In this document: positions 54,825-64,000 of the stretch, piece after piece | Layout of the letters: the number at the start of each line of letters is the position of its first letter | Numbering within the stretch: the stretch's first letter is position 1 | From: Arthonia radiata | Taxonomy: Eukaryota; Ascomycota; Arthoniomycetes; Arthoniales; Arthoniaceae | Length of the DNA: 64,000 nucleotides | Direction: 5' to 3' | Assembly (NCBI GenBank): GCA_002989075.1 | Contig: PSQN01000004.1 | Location: 806,001-870,000, forward strand | Translations under genes and position numbers: made by a program | Notes under the pieces: generated by a model | The model's input: only the letters and a program-made list of their open reading frames with translations | Told to the model about the DNA's origin: nothing | Database searches by the model: none

Positions 54825-55862
54825 TCACTTGGTCTCACCAATACGGAACACATATTTCGTCGCGCTCGCCTTGCCCGCCTTGAGATTTGCAAGACCCTCT
54901 TGCACGCCGTTCAACCCGCCGGGGACGACAGTGACCGGATGTCCCTTCAGCCACCCGTCTCTCAAACCCTTCTCAAACAGCTTGAACCAGGCGGTCCCAA
55001 GATCCTTCTGCGGACCGTGCACATCACCGACCATTGTGATGCTATGCTCCACATGCCCGGGCATGTCCTTGTACTCTCCGCCTGGCAGCACTAGAGTGAT
55101 CTTGCCGCCTTTCGCCATGGCCTTCGCAGCGTTTACGTAGGAGTTCTTTTCAGAGACTGCGTCGTAGCAGTACTTGATCTCTTTACCTTTCGCCGCGGCT
55201 TTGATCCCGGAGACGACAGCCTCGTCACCTTCGCGGTAGTCGACGACGGCGTCTCCCTTCGACTTGTCAAGAAGAGTCTCGACGAACGGAATGCCCCTGC
55301 CTGCAACGGCGATGATGGGAGAGATACCGGAGCGCTTGGCGAGTTGAATCGCGAAGCCGCCGACTGCGCCTGCTGCGCCGTAAACCAGCAATGGACCGGT
55401 GTCCGTAGCTTTCGAGGCGTCCTTGATGCCGCCATCGTTGCGACCTCCAGTCCAGGGCTCAGGCAGATTGAGGCGCTGGTACAGACCCACTACAGCAGTC
55501 ATAGCCGCCAGCGGAATAGTCGCGGCCTCCTCAAAAGTCGTACTGGCAGGCAGATGGAACGTCGAGTCCGCCCAAGCGAGACCATACTCAGCGAACGAGC
55601 CAGCGTCTGTGCGCATCTCATGAAAGGCTGCCACGCGGTCGCCCTTGTGGAAGCCAACGACGTTGCTGCCGACGGCTTCGATGTAGCCGGCCATGTCATC
55701 GCCGCTGTTGAAGACTTTGCCGAAGTACTCCGGGTATTTCCAGTCTTTTGGGTTGGAGCCGGAGACCTCGATCCTGATGAGGACTTGGTGGGGTGCTGGC
55801 TTGGGCACCGGCGAGTCTTTGATCTCGACCTTGGGGCCACCGGAGACGATGGCTTCTTTCAT
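54825..55862 (-). CDS. MDR-family NAD(P)H-dependent oxidoreductase (quinone/enoyl reductase type)
   Basis: A single exon encodes 345 residues from MKEAIVSGGPKVEIKDSPV. The frame is open 176 codons further upstream, but that part lacks protein-like composition. The GroES-like fold is seen in VLIRIEVSGSNPKDWKYP, DDMAGYIEAVGSNV and KGDRVAAFHEM. The Rossmann nucleotide site is LLVYGAAGAVGGFAIQLAK. The catalytic-zinc Cys/His set of classic alcohol dehydrogenases is missing, so a zinc-free quinone or enoyl reductase is likely. Such enzymes act as stand-alone reductases in many fungal metabolite clusters and also in general detoxification. It lies between the P450 and the transporter. Confidence 0.88.
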   Translation of the reverse strand: MKEAIVSGGPKVEIKDSPVPKPAPHQVLIRIEVSGSNPKDWKYPEYFGKVFNSGDDMAGYIEAVGSNVVGFHKGDRVAAFHEMRTDAGSFAEYGLAWADSTFHLPASTTFEEAATIPLAAMTAVVGLYQRLNLPEPWTGGRNDGGIKDASKATDTGPLLVYGAAGAVGGFAIQLAKRSGISPIIAVAGRGIPFVETLLDKSKGDAVVDYREGDEAVVSGIKAAAKGKEIKYCYDAVSEKNSYVNAAKAMAKGGKITLVLPGGEYKDMPGHVEHSITMVGDVHGPQKDLGTAWFKLFEKGLRDGWLKGHPVTVVPGGLNGVQEGLANLKAGKASATKYVFRIGETK

Positions 55863-56626
55863 GTTGACCGAAGCTGTAATGCAATGAGAACTATCTTGAC
55901 GAGTGTGGTCGCGCACGTCTGTGATGCTTTGGCGCTGACTAAGACGTATCGGAAGCCTTTTGTTCAAAGAAGTACGATGTAAAGTCTTTGATATAGCCGA
56001 GCAAAAGATATCCAATGCTGGCAAAACGAATTTGCTTGTTAAGCAATGATGCAATCTGCGTGCTCGCTCCGATCTGCCCCACGGCGGGGCTAGGGACGTT
56101 TCTCCGGGAGATGCCTCCAGGGTGCCAGGGGCCGAGGGGTCATCTTGCCGACTAGCGTCAATAGCTACGCTAAGCCACATTGGGCGATTGTGGTGTTGCG
56201 TTGCTGACCAAGAAGCATTGTGATATGTCGTGCTCTGCCTAATCGCGGCTGTTCGGAGCTGTTTTTGTGAGTACTGGAAAGCTGCCTTGATGCGATACCT
56301 TGCATACCCTGAGCCGTTCATGGATTTGTAAGCGAGTCCGATGTCCAGGGATCTCCTCGAAACGTGCTCGCTGAGGATGGGCCGGCGCACTGCTGGCTCG
56401 ATAATCTGCCTCGTTTACGTCGTGTAGAGTTATCGGAGCTGTCAGGATGGTACGACCGTGGAGGGTGCATCTCGGATTGTTGACGGGCTGGAAGAAGCAC
56501 ACGAAGGCCGGTTATCCGCACCTCTCATCTATTCTCACCATACCGCGAGCGAAGAGCTCGATATCGCTTGAGATAATACCTTGAGAATGTCAGCATTCTA
56601 CTCCGCATGACTTCCCAGCGGCGTTC
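55863..56626. other. promoter region of the MDR reductase
   Basis: 764 bp. One frame is open through most of it, but its composition (Ser/Arg/His-rich, no conserved blocks) does not look coding. No other gene is seen. Confidence 0.45.
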
Positions 56627-56932
56627 CTACAATGCTTCAATCTCTAGCGGCCACTGTCAGCACATCACTCCCATCTCATCTCGCTCAACCTCGGACCTAC
56701 CTTTTTTTACATACTCCGCCCGCGCAATTCCTTTTCTTATCTCGTCATCATCGTGTAGTCCCGCTTGGCTCATAAACGCCTTGTGTAATCGCGGCTGGAA
56801 GTATTCAAAGCCCAATGGGTACCCTTTGCCGAGGTTGAGCAGCTCTGAGCGTCGATGTAAGCGTCACTTGCGGCGTAATGAATCCACAGTCATACCTTTG
56901 TAGACTCGAATGACTTCGTTACGGAGCGCCAT
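56627..56932 (-). CDS. LYR-motif mitochondrial protein (ETFRF1/LYRM5-like), shortened C-terminus
   Basis: This was reconstructed by hand as three exons (56932-56896, 56844-56701, 56643-56627) joined across 51- and 57-bp introns (GTATGA...TCAG, GTAGGT...CTAG), and gives 65 residues. It opens [20 protein letters not shown] and continues [27 protein letters not shown] and KKEIEAL. The order and spacing are those of LYRM5/ETFRF1, with VYK at the LYR position. LYR proteins bind acyl-ACP and assist assembly of Fe-S or flavin complexes in mitochondria. Relatives continue with a Y-rich tail after KKEIEAL, while here a TAG follows at once. The third exon may therefore be mis-set, or the tail is lost. 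Confidence 0.7.
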
Positions 56933-58006
56933 GGCTAAGAGAGTCCAGGTTGTTGGAAGCGCGGTCAATAAAGGACGGTGTCTCAATCTGAAGGCTGAGA
57001 GCTTGCAGCAGCGTGAAGGTAAGAAATGGTTGCTAGATAGCGAGGGGCAAGAGGTTTTTGTGCCCTGCCACCGCTTCTTTTCAGGGTGGAGTCCAGTGCT
57101 CCCCGTTGTTACGCCAGACTACTAGGTTTTGGTGGAGAAGCTTCAATTGAATTGTCAAGGCTTTTGAAAAGCGTTCAGGAAGGAAATATTGTTTGATGCG
57201 TGCCGACGGGATTCCGATGCCCAAACCTTTTGCACCAAGATCAATAGATTTGCCACCAATCGGTATCAGAGAATATTGTGCATGTCAGGATACAGGAGCT
57301 TGCCGGGTCGCGGAACCTTCTCCGCTTGGGACCCTCTTCTCCAGAACTGCGCCCCATTGAAACCCCTAAAGCTCGCTACACAGAAGGGGTGATTGGGGCA
57401 AAAAGACCCCTAATGCTTGGCAAGCTATCCTCGCATTCACAATAGGGCTAGTAACCCTTGTCCTAGCCTTGGCGATACAACAAAGAGATTCCGATAAGCA
57501 AGTCCCACGAGTGTAGGCAGTGATCCACGACCTCAGTTAGGGTAATCACCCACAGAAATGTTTATTTGAGGAGTCGATTGCAGACATCATACGTAACGCG
57601 AGATCATCCACAACAGTTTCGATTCCATGAGCATCGTCCGACATGGAAGACCCTTGCGATCAAGATATCTGCCATACACCTACTTCGCTGCTAATGCCCA
57701 GCTCGTGCTGGGCCAGGGACACAGGCAGGACGAACTCACATCTTCATCAAACAACATGTATCTTGGCGAGTCGGTTCGCCCTCTTGCTTTGCCCGGTCCG
57801 TGTGCGGCTTCTCGACGGACTGCCGTGAGCCACGCGCGAGACGCAGAAGCTGCGCCCTTTTTGTAATCCCTCTTGCTCCATTGGGAACATCTGCTCGAGT
57901 CGGACACATGCTTATGACATTTTTCCTTGATCTTTCAATCTACGGTCAAGATCTGCAACAGTTTAATAACCATTACGACTGAGATACCAGCTTTCCTCGC
58001 GGCATC
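56933..58006. other. intergenic region with a possible relic
   Basis: 1.07 kb between the LYR gene and the 3' end of the transporter gene. Apart from the relic at 57080-57522 nothing is recognised. Confidence 0.45.
57080..57522 (+). pseudogene. possible decayed single-helix membrane protein
   Basis: One frame reads gene-like through several stops: AFEKRSGRKYCLMRADGIP, MPKPFAPRSIDLPPIGI, then DWGKKTPNAWQAI followed by a clear hydrophobic helix (LAFTIGLVTLVLALA) and QQRDSDKQVPRV to a TAG. The three inner stops (TGA, TGA, TAA) all fit C-to-T changes of CGA or CAA. An unrecognised intron (a CTACACAG acceptor lies near 57381) could remove two of them. No family is recognised. Confidence 0.3.
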
Positions 58007-59855
58007 TCAATGCCGCCTTTGCTTTTTCCTCTTCTTCTCCACAACTTGCGAATACGCTAACAGAGCTGCAGAGACCATTTCTGCAGTGCCAGCGAAGGCA
58101 AGGCCGTGCCACCAGTGATTGTTCCGACCAATGAGAGCCTCGGCAATGGGCGTGCCCACAAGCGAGGCGATGCCGACAGGCAGGCATGCGATACCGAGGC
58201 GCACGCCTGTAGAACCGACATGTGGATCCAGAGCGCAGACCGTGGGAAAGTAGAGAGACACAACTGTGAGAAGCCAGGGAGGTCAGTCATTGAAGAAGTA
58301 GAGTTGTACAGCGTCTACTAACTTGAACCAGAGAAGAAGCCGTAGCTAGAATTTTTCGCATGGCGTTAGTGATGAACATTATCTCGCGCGACCTGTTGCT
58401 GACTCACAGTATGCAGACCACGATGATACCGCCAGGATTGGTGACGGCTCCAAGAGCAAAGACCAGAGCGCTGGCCGCGGCTGTGCAAGGAACGTAGAGC
58501 TGGAGTTGAAACACGTATTGTAAGCATAGTCCCAATAAGCTTAGGCGGTCTTCCGGTAGACCTCACCTCCAAGGTTCCGTAGCGATCGGCCAGCCAGTTC
58601 GGTATAGTCCTGCCAAAGACGCTTGAGAGATTGAGAATAGAAAGCAGCCAAGCAGCAAGGCTAGGAGAGATGCCATGCTCAAGTGCGAAAGACTGTATAG
58701 CGAACCTAGCAACGGGAACAGATCAGACGCACAGACCATCACGAGCACCTAGTTCTTGCTTCTTTCGCGGACTTACATAGGGAAGTAGAGACCCAGGCAG
58801 ACGACAAAGCCACTGGTGATAATAGCTAGGTACGCCGGATCTCGAAGCAGCTGCGAAACGCTGCGCGGCTTGTCGTCCTCATCAAATCTCTCTGCGGTGC
58901 TGGTTGACTCCGTTCCTTTCTCCGCCATCGTTCTATCCGGCTGCGTCACCAGCAAGTTACCGGCTAGTATGCAAGCCAAGGCCATAAATGCGCCTACACG
59001 GACTGTCCAGGCGAAGCTCAGATCGGTAGTCAGAAGCTTGCTGGCCAGCACCGAGAAAGTGAAACCGCCCAGGGATGTTCCAGTAGTTATGATGCCCATG
59101 GCAAGGGCGCGCCGCCTCGTGAAATGCTTTGATACGATTCCAGACACAGGAAGATAGGCAAAGCCAAGACCAGAGCCCATGCCGATGCTGCAGCGGCAAC
59201 ACGTGTGGTCAGAGGGTGTCGCATAAGCGGCAAAAGACTTGATGCTCACTCACCCCTGGCTTAGAAGAATAGGTGCATATTGCCCTGGCTTGCAAAGACT
59301 GAGCATGAAGTAAGTGAAAACGAAGAGGATGGAACCGCCTCCGACAGTGAAGCGCCAGTGACCAGCGTCGAGGAGTAGACCCCCAAAAACACCGAGGCTA
59401 GTAAGAGCGGTGCATTAGTGGTTTAGATCATAACATGATTGCACTCGATCTTCCGACAGAACTCACAAGAATTCCAGGAAGAGCTGCAGACTCCCAATCC
59501 AAGAAATGGTCGATTCAGAGTACGTCTGCAGATGGATATCGCGATTAGATCAAGCGTTGTTCTGACTTTTCATCATCCACCAGAGCGCACTTACATTCAA
59601 CCATCGGTCTTGATAAAAGGTCTGATAGCTTCCAAACGCTGATATTGCGCCGACCATAGAGAATTGGAATAGCCACGCTCCCAGGACGGCTGCCCAACCT
59701 CTTGTCCCTCCATCGACATTCTGGAAGAACGAGCCCTTCTTTGGGGCGGGTATCATCACAGGTTCCACCGTTGCCAGTATCTTATCCTCGCGCTGCTCTG
59801 CCAAGTCCTTGCGATCTGGCGCGGACGGGATGATGTCTTGAGATTGAGAGCGCAT
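58007..59855 (-). CDS. MFS transporter, monocarboxylate-porter (MCT) type
   Basis: Eight exons (59855-59595, 59525-59467, 59397-59254, 59187-58777, 58705-58567, 58499-58408, 58345-58323, 58263-58007) splice in phase to 461 residues. One exon is only 23 bp. A cytosolic head is followed by TRGWAAVLGAWLFQFSMVGA, then FGSYQTFYQDRWL, WIGSLQLFLEFL, the loop VSKHFTRRRALAMGI and FGRTIPNWLADRYGTLE. The end, LYGFFSGSIVSLYFPTVCAL and GTPIAEALIG, completes twelve likely helices. Fungal MCT-like MFS proteins move small organic acids or export metabolites. Its place between the MDR reductase and the NRPS-like gene suggests product export. The tail is lysine/arginine-rich (VVEKKRKKQRRH). Confidence 0.9.
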
Positions 59856-61126
59856 GACAGATCCGTTCGCAATGTGTTCGCAATCGCGGTTGTAAGAGTA
59901 GAGGTATCGAGCAAAGATAATGGACTACTGTAGCAGCGGCAGAACGGGTTCAGCTGTGAAGCACGGACAACAGTCAAGTCACCGCTTGAGTACGTAGAGC
60001 CACGTGCTGATGCGTCAGCAAGAACTTGTGCAAGGGCCTGTTGCAACATCGCGCCATCCAGGCCGCTTACACATGGCACCGCACTGTCCCCAGACGGCGT
60101 TGCCGGCGATCCACTTGCGCCGGTTCGCCGCGGTAGCTTCGCCAGATATGGTTATTAATTATGGTAGATCTCCCGCTGTAGCGTAAATATCGAATTACTC
60201 CGTAGTGTTGTTTTGTGCGACTGCTACCTTGCCTTCCTCAGAGTAGACGTGTGCCTGTGGAACTTAGATACCGAGCTTTGGTTGGGCCTAATTTTTTCTC
60301 AACAAATTCCCCCAGCCAATCACCGTCAATAACCATGGAGTGCAATCGTTCCACGTGGGACCTCGTTCCTGAAGTACCTCTCCCTGGCCGATCCAGACCC
60401 GTGGAACTGCACCATACGTACTATAAGGCGGACGAAAGTGAAGCGAACTGTGATCTGCTGTGTGGCCTGGCAAGGCTCGCAAGGCCTATCACGCCATTCT
60501 CTCAACAGGTGGCTCTAGCCTATTCTCGCACTCAGCTGACATCAGCTTCACGAAAGAGCAAAGATACCGCAGGATCCACATCGTTGCAACAAGCTCAATA
60601 CAGCAATGCTCTTACTTCGGAGGTATGGCACAAAGTGTCTTTCAGGCAACTACATGCAAACTGTGATTCGCGTGGAATGTTTGCACTTTTCAAGCGGTGT
60701 GCATTGGGCTCTTGCAGCTTGGCCGTTGAACTGTTGCCTACGGACATGACTTCTACATACGAGAATAGTCGGTGAGCATCGTTTGTTCCACTTCTCACCT
60801 CGTCTCACTCCCCTGCAGTCGATGGCCAGCAGATTCAACATGCTGCTCGCTCCATTCGAGACTTTGCTTTTGCCTGACGGTCATGTGGGGTATCGTGCCC
60901 GGAGCAGCGCATGATGGCAACAATCTGGGCGAGAAGCGAGTAGGTCAATCTCGGGATCGGAAGCTGAAGACTTAAAGTCAAAGTGTCAGTCCTATTCTTG
61001 CTGCTCTGCGTCGCAGTGTATGTGAAGCAGTCGCACCCGGCTCTATATTCATCGGTCGTTCGCTCCCCAATTCCCTTCCTCTTCTTCAACCCTAGAAACT
61101 ATTCACGGTGACTCAACCGCACCAGG
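59856..61126. other. divergent promoter region, transporter and NRPS-like gene
   Basis: 1.27 kb shared by two outward-facing genes. A 146-codon frame starting at the ATG near 60335 has no conserved features and is not called. A weak match to the 48-kb palindrome core (TTCAACATGCTG, 60834-60845, two differences of 12) lies ~280 bp before the NRPS-like ATG. Confidence 0.45.
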
Positions 61127-64000
61127 ATGCTCGCTGCTCCCCACGGCGTCTCTGCTTCGGAGCCCTTTCACGATACAGCGCAGGGGCTGACTCTCTCTAA
61201 GACTGCTTCTGTCATCACAACCTTGGCCTGTTCCCCCTCAACCTCATTATGCGCCTCTGAAGACGGCAGCAGCGTCAACGAGGTTTCACCTTTTGATGCC
61301 TCAACAGACTCGCCCGCTAGCTCTTTGGTAAACCTACCTCGTGAGTCTCACAATGATCCTGACAGTCCGTATTGCCTTCCCGCAGATGGCCACGAGAAAT
61401 CACGGCTCGATCAGCAGCACGCCTTTATCCGTGATCATATCTGCAGCGGCCGTCTGATATTGGATGACAATCTCAAACTCGTGGACGATGCCCTCGTCCT
61501 TGACCTGGGCACCGGCTCTGGCGCTTGGGCATCTGATCTGGCTCGCCGCGTACCAGCAAAGATCAAAATTCAGGGGCTTGATATCAGCAACCGTCTCTTC
61601 CCTCCAAGCTCGCACAACGTGACCTTTGCCACGGGCAACGTTCTTGATCTACCAACCAATCTTCGGTCTCGAGCTAGCCTTGCACACCAGCGCTTACTCA
61701 TCTACGCACTACGCCGCCATGAGTGGGGTCGCGCAATCACTTCCATCAAGAACACCCTCATCCCCGGCAAGGGGGTCATACAGCTTACTGAGGTCCTCAC
61801 ACCTACCGACAATCCAGGTCCCGCGCAAGAAAAATTCCAGGTCATGCTTTCGTCGTAGGTCTCGCCGAGTCTCTAGCGCTTATTACGATTCTTGCTCATC
61901 TTCTTCCAGCATCGGTCGCAAGCGTCAGCTCCTCCTTGATTGTGGTGAGCAACTCCCTGCCATTCTGGACCAAAGTGGCTTTGTAGATATCAGCAAGAAA
62001 GCCACAAAGATTCGTCTCGGCAGTGCTGGGGGTCTGCGGGGCCTGGAGGCGGCCGCATGCCGTATTGGTGCCTTTCGTGGCATGCGCGACAGCGTCCTAC
62101 TCGACGGTGGCTACGGTGTTGTCAGTAGCGCAGAGGAGTTTGACAAGCTTCTCGATGACGTCGCAACGGGATGGGAGACTCATGAGTGCTATGCCATTTA
62201 CTACACGATAATCGCCCGCCGCCCAATTTTAAGCTTCACGGCTCCGCCGAGGACGCTCAGCATCCCCGAGATATTCGATTTCCATGCCAAACACAACGGC
62301 GATCTCTCTTTCTTCCGTTACGCCGAGGACGATCTGGTGCATCACATTTCGTACTCGACTCTCGCAGCCGCTACTCAACGTGGCGCCGAACTCGTCTCTG
62401 CCGCTGCTGGTGAAGGTGACTTCCCAGTCGCAGTGCTTGCAATCGCCGGTGAGTAGAGTTGGGAGTCACACAATCCTCCTGAATCGCTGCTGAGTGCTGA
62501 TGGTTTCTTGCCCAGATTCTATTACCTTCATTACCACCATGCTCAGTTTCTTTAGGGCCGGAGTCCAGGTGCGTGTCAGTCCCTCCGCTCTCTAACCCGG
62601 GCTTACCTTCTTTGCCGCAGGGTTTCTTCATCTCGCCTCGCAACTCTGCTTCTACCGTCTCTTACCTTCTCCAAAAGACCAGCTCAAAGCAAATCTTGGT
62701 CAGCAGAGATGAGGGCATGCAGCAGCTCGCTGAAGCCGCCATCGAACAGGAAAAGCTCGCCGTCTCTATCAAGCCGATGCCCACCTACGAGCAGCTCTAC
62801 AAAACCCCTGAAGAAACCTTGTTGCCGCTCCCTAAGAGCTACGAACCCGACTCGGTCGCTTTGATCCTTCACTCATCCGGCTCGACCAACTTCCCCAAGC
62901 CGATTCCGCTCACTCATCGTAGCCTCGTCGAGTGGGGACGCGGAGCTCATGGGGAGCGTAATTTTGAAGGAGAAGTTCTCGGAGGTCACAGCTTGGCCTA
63001 TTTCCATGCCATGGGAGTGTGAGTACAGTCCAGCTGGTGTGCATCTCGAGACCTTAATTGATATCCCCTCGGCAACACAGCATCGCCCCTCTCTGGTGTG
63101 CCTGCTCCGGAATGCAGCTCGCTATCTTCCCACCAGTCAGTCCGCCGATCCGTCCGACGCCCGAAAATGTATACGACGGCATTGTTGCCTCGCGTTCTTC
63201 CTACGTCTTCTGCGTCCCTAGCCACATCGAGCGTTGGGCCGCTATGCCAGAAACGCACGTGCATTTGGCGAAGCAGATCAAGGCTCTTGCCTACTGCGGT
63301 GCCCCGCTTGGCGCTGATGTCGGCAATCTTCTCTCTTCCAAGGGCGTCAACCTCCAGCCCTACTTTGCGTCTACCGAGACAGGCGGCATGTCACTTTTCC
63401 TTCCTGAGCATCGGTCTGTGCCGCAAAACCGCGGATGGGCTTACTTTCGTATGGCACCTCACTGCAATTTTCGCATCATCCAACGCTCCAACGAGTCTGG
63501 TGAGCAAGAAGACGGTCTTTCAGAACTCGTGTTTCTCAAGGGTCCGCACCACACACCCTCTGTGTTCAACACCACCTACGAAGGCGAGCCGGCGTATACG
63601 ACAGGTGACATGGTTGTGTGGCAAATGGTGGGTGGTGTACAGTGCTTCCGCTTTCATGGCCGAAACGACGATCAGCTGCTGCTCTCGACCGGAGAGAAGA
63701 CGAACCCCATTCCGATTGAGAAAATACTTCTGAAAGACGACAATATCGACTTTGTCGTCCTTTTTGGGGATGGCAAGCAGCAAAATGGGGCCCTGATTCA
63801 GCCATCGGCAAGTCATCGCGCGTCTGAGCAAGCGGCCGGTCTGCTCTCCGACAACGAACAGCTGGCTCGCTTCCGGCAAACAATTTCGCCCGCTCTCGCT
63901 GCAGCCAACAAGTTTGCTCCATCACACAGTGTCATCTTCCCTGAGCTAGTTCTCATCACCGGTCGCCCCTTCCAGCTTACCGGCAAAGGCACTGTGCGCC
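61127..64000 (+). CDS. NRPS-like enzyme: LaeA-type methyltransferase fused to adenylation domain (3' end outside window)
   Basis: Five exons so far (61127-61854, 61910-62448, 62516-62568, 62621-63018, 63081-64000+) splice in phase to at least 879 residues. A Ser/Thr-rich head leads to a class I methyltransferase of the LaeA/UMTA type: CLPADGHEKSRLDQQH (~83-98), SAM motif ALVLDLGTGSGAW (~122-134), LAHQRLLIYALRRHEW. From ~357 an adenylation domain starts (IPEIFDFHAKHNG, SFFRYAEDD). It has the ATP loop LHSSGSTNFPKPI (~525), ACSGMQLAIFPP, ASTETGGM, YTTGDMVVW, FRFHGRNDDQLLLSTGEK and a final LTGKGT. The GEK and DDQ style is that of fungal A-T-reductase/thioesterase enzymes, so a carrier domain and a release domain probably follow. 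There is no stop or exon break between the two domains. Confidence 0.88.

Noticed and set aside
55863-56390. 176-codon upstream extension of the MDR reductase frame
   Set aside because: The MDR fold starts normally at MKEAIVSGG. The extension has no conserved block and unlike composition.
60215-60775. 186-codon plus-strand frame in the transporter/NRPS-like promoter region
   Set aside because: No domain, signal peptide or conserved motif is seen, and the codon use looks random. It was kept as intergenic.

Overview
The window looks like a chromosome segment from a filamentous ascomycete (Pezizomycotina). Genes are dense on both strands. They are split by short introns, mostly 47-66 bp with GTRNGT donors and YAG acceptors. 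The gene families are fungal: a Crh-type GH16 with a GPI tail, a Whi5/Nrm1-like protein, fungal Tsr4, Rsa3 and Nup42, and MCT-type MFS and NRPS-like enzymes. A Dothideomycete is my guess from general appearance only. I recognise no transposon, LTR element, viral relic, rRNA gene or CRISPR array, and no intact tRNA.

Layout. 0-1.1 kb: 3' part of an XLF/Nej1 end-joining gene. 1.1-4.4 kb: gene-poor, with faint relics. 4.5-11 kb (minus): cell-wall transglycosylase, a small coiled-coil protein, a DHH phosphoesterase and a decayed unknown gene. 11-24 kb: secreted Cys-rich protein, Tsr4, oxysterol-binding protein, GH32 invertase/inulinase, COG3 and a CaM-kinase. 25-37 kb: mostly housekeeping, with an unknown protein, GPI1 and a tiny membrane ORF just upstream of it, Nup42, a HIT hydrolase, Rsa3, U2AF35 and quinolinate phosphoribosyltransferase. 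37-39 kb: AT-rich and gene-free. 39-47 kb: two unknown membrane proteins, a metzincin-like metalloprotease with a jacalin-like tail, and a Whi5/Nrm1-like repressor.

The right end (47.4-64 kb) is the most interesting part. A probable gamma-glutamylcyclotransferase-like (AIG2) gene and an amidoligase gene diverge from one intergenic region that holds a perfect 18-bp palindrome. They are followed by a cytochrome P450, a Q-rich-looking minisatellite, an MDR-family NAD(P)H reductase, a small LYR-motif gene (probably a housekeeping bystander), an MCT-type MFS transporter and an NRPS-like gene. That last gene encodes a LaeA-type methyltransferase fused in frame to an adenylation domain and runs off the window. 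Core enzyme, oxidase, reductase and transporter side by side is the usual make-up of a fungal specialised-metabolite cluster. The adjoining amidoligase/cyclotransferase pair may be part of it or a separate amide-forming module.

Several genes (RSA3, the LYR gene, the first exons of the P450 and Whi5-like genes) are invisible to single-exon calling and were reconstructed by reading splice sites. All splice sites and functions are read by eye. No database search or expression data was used.
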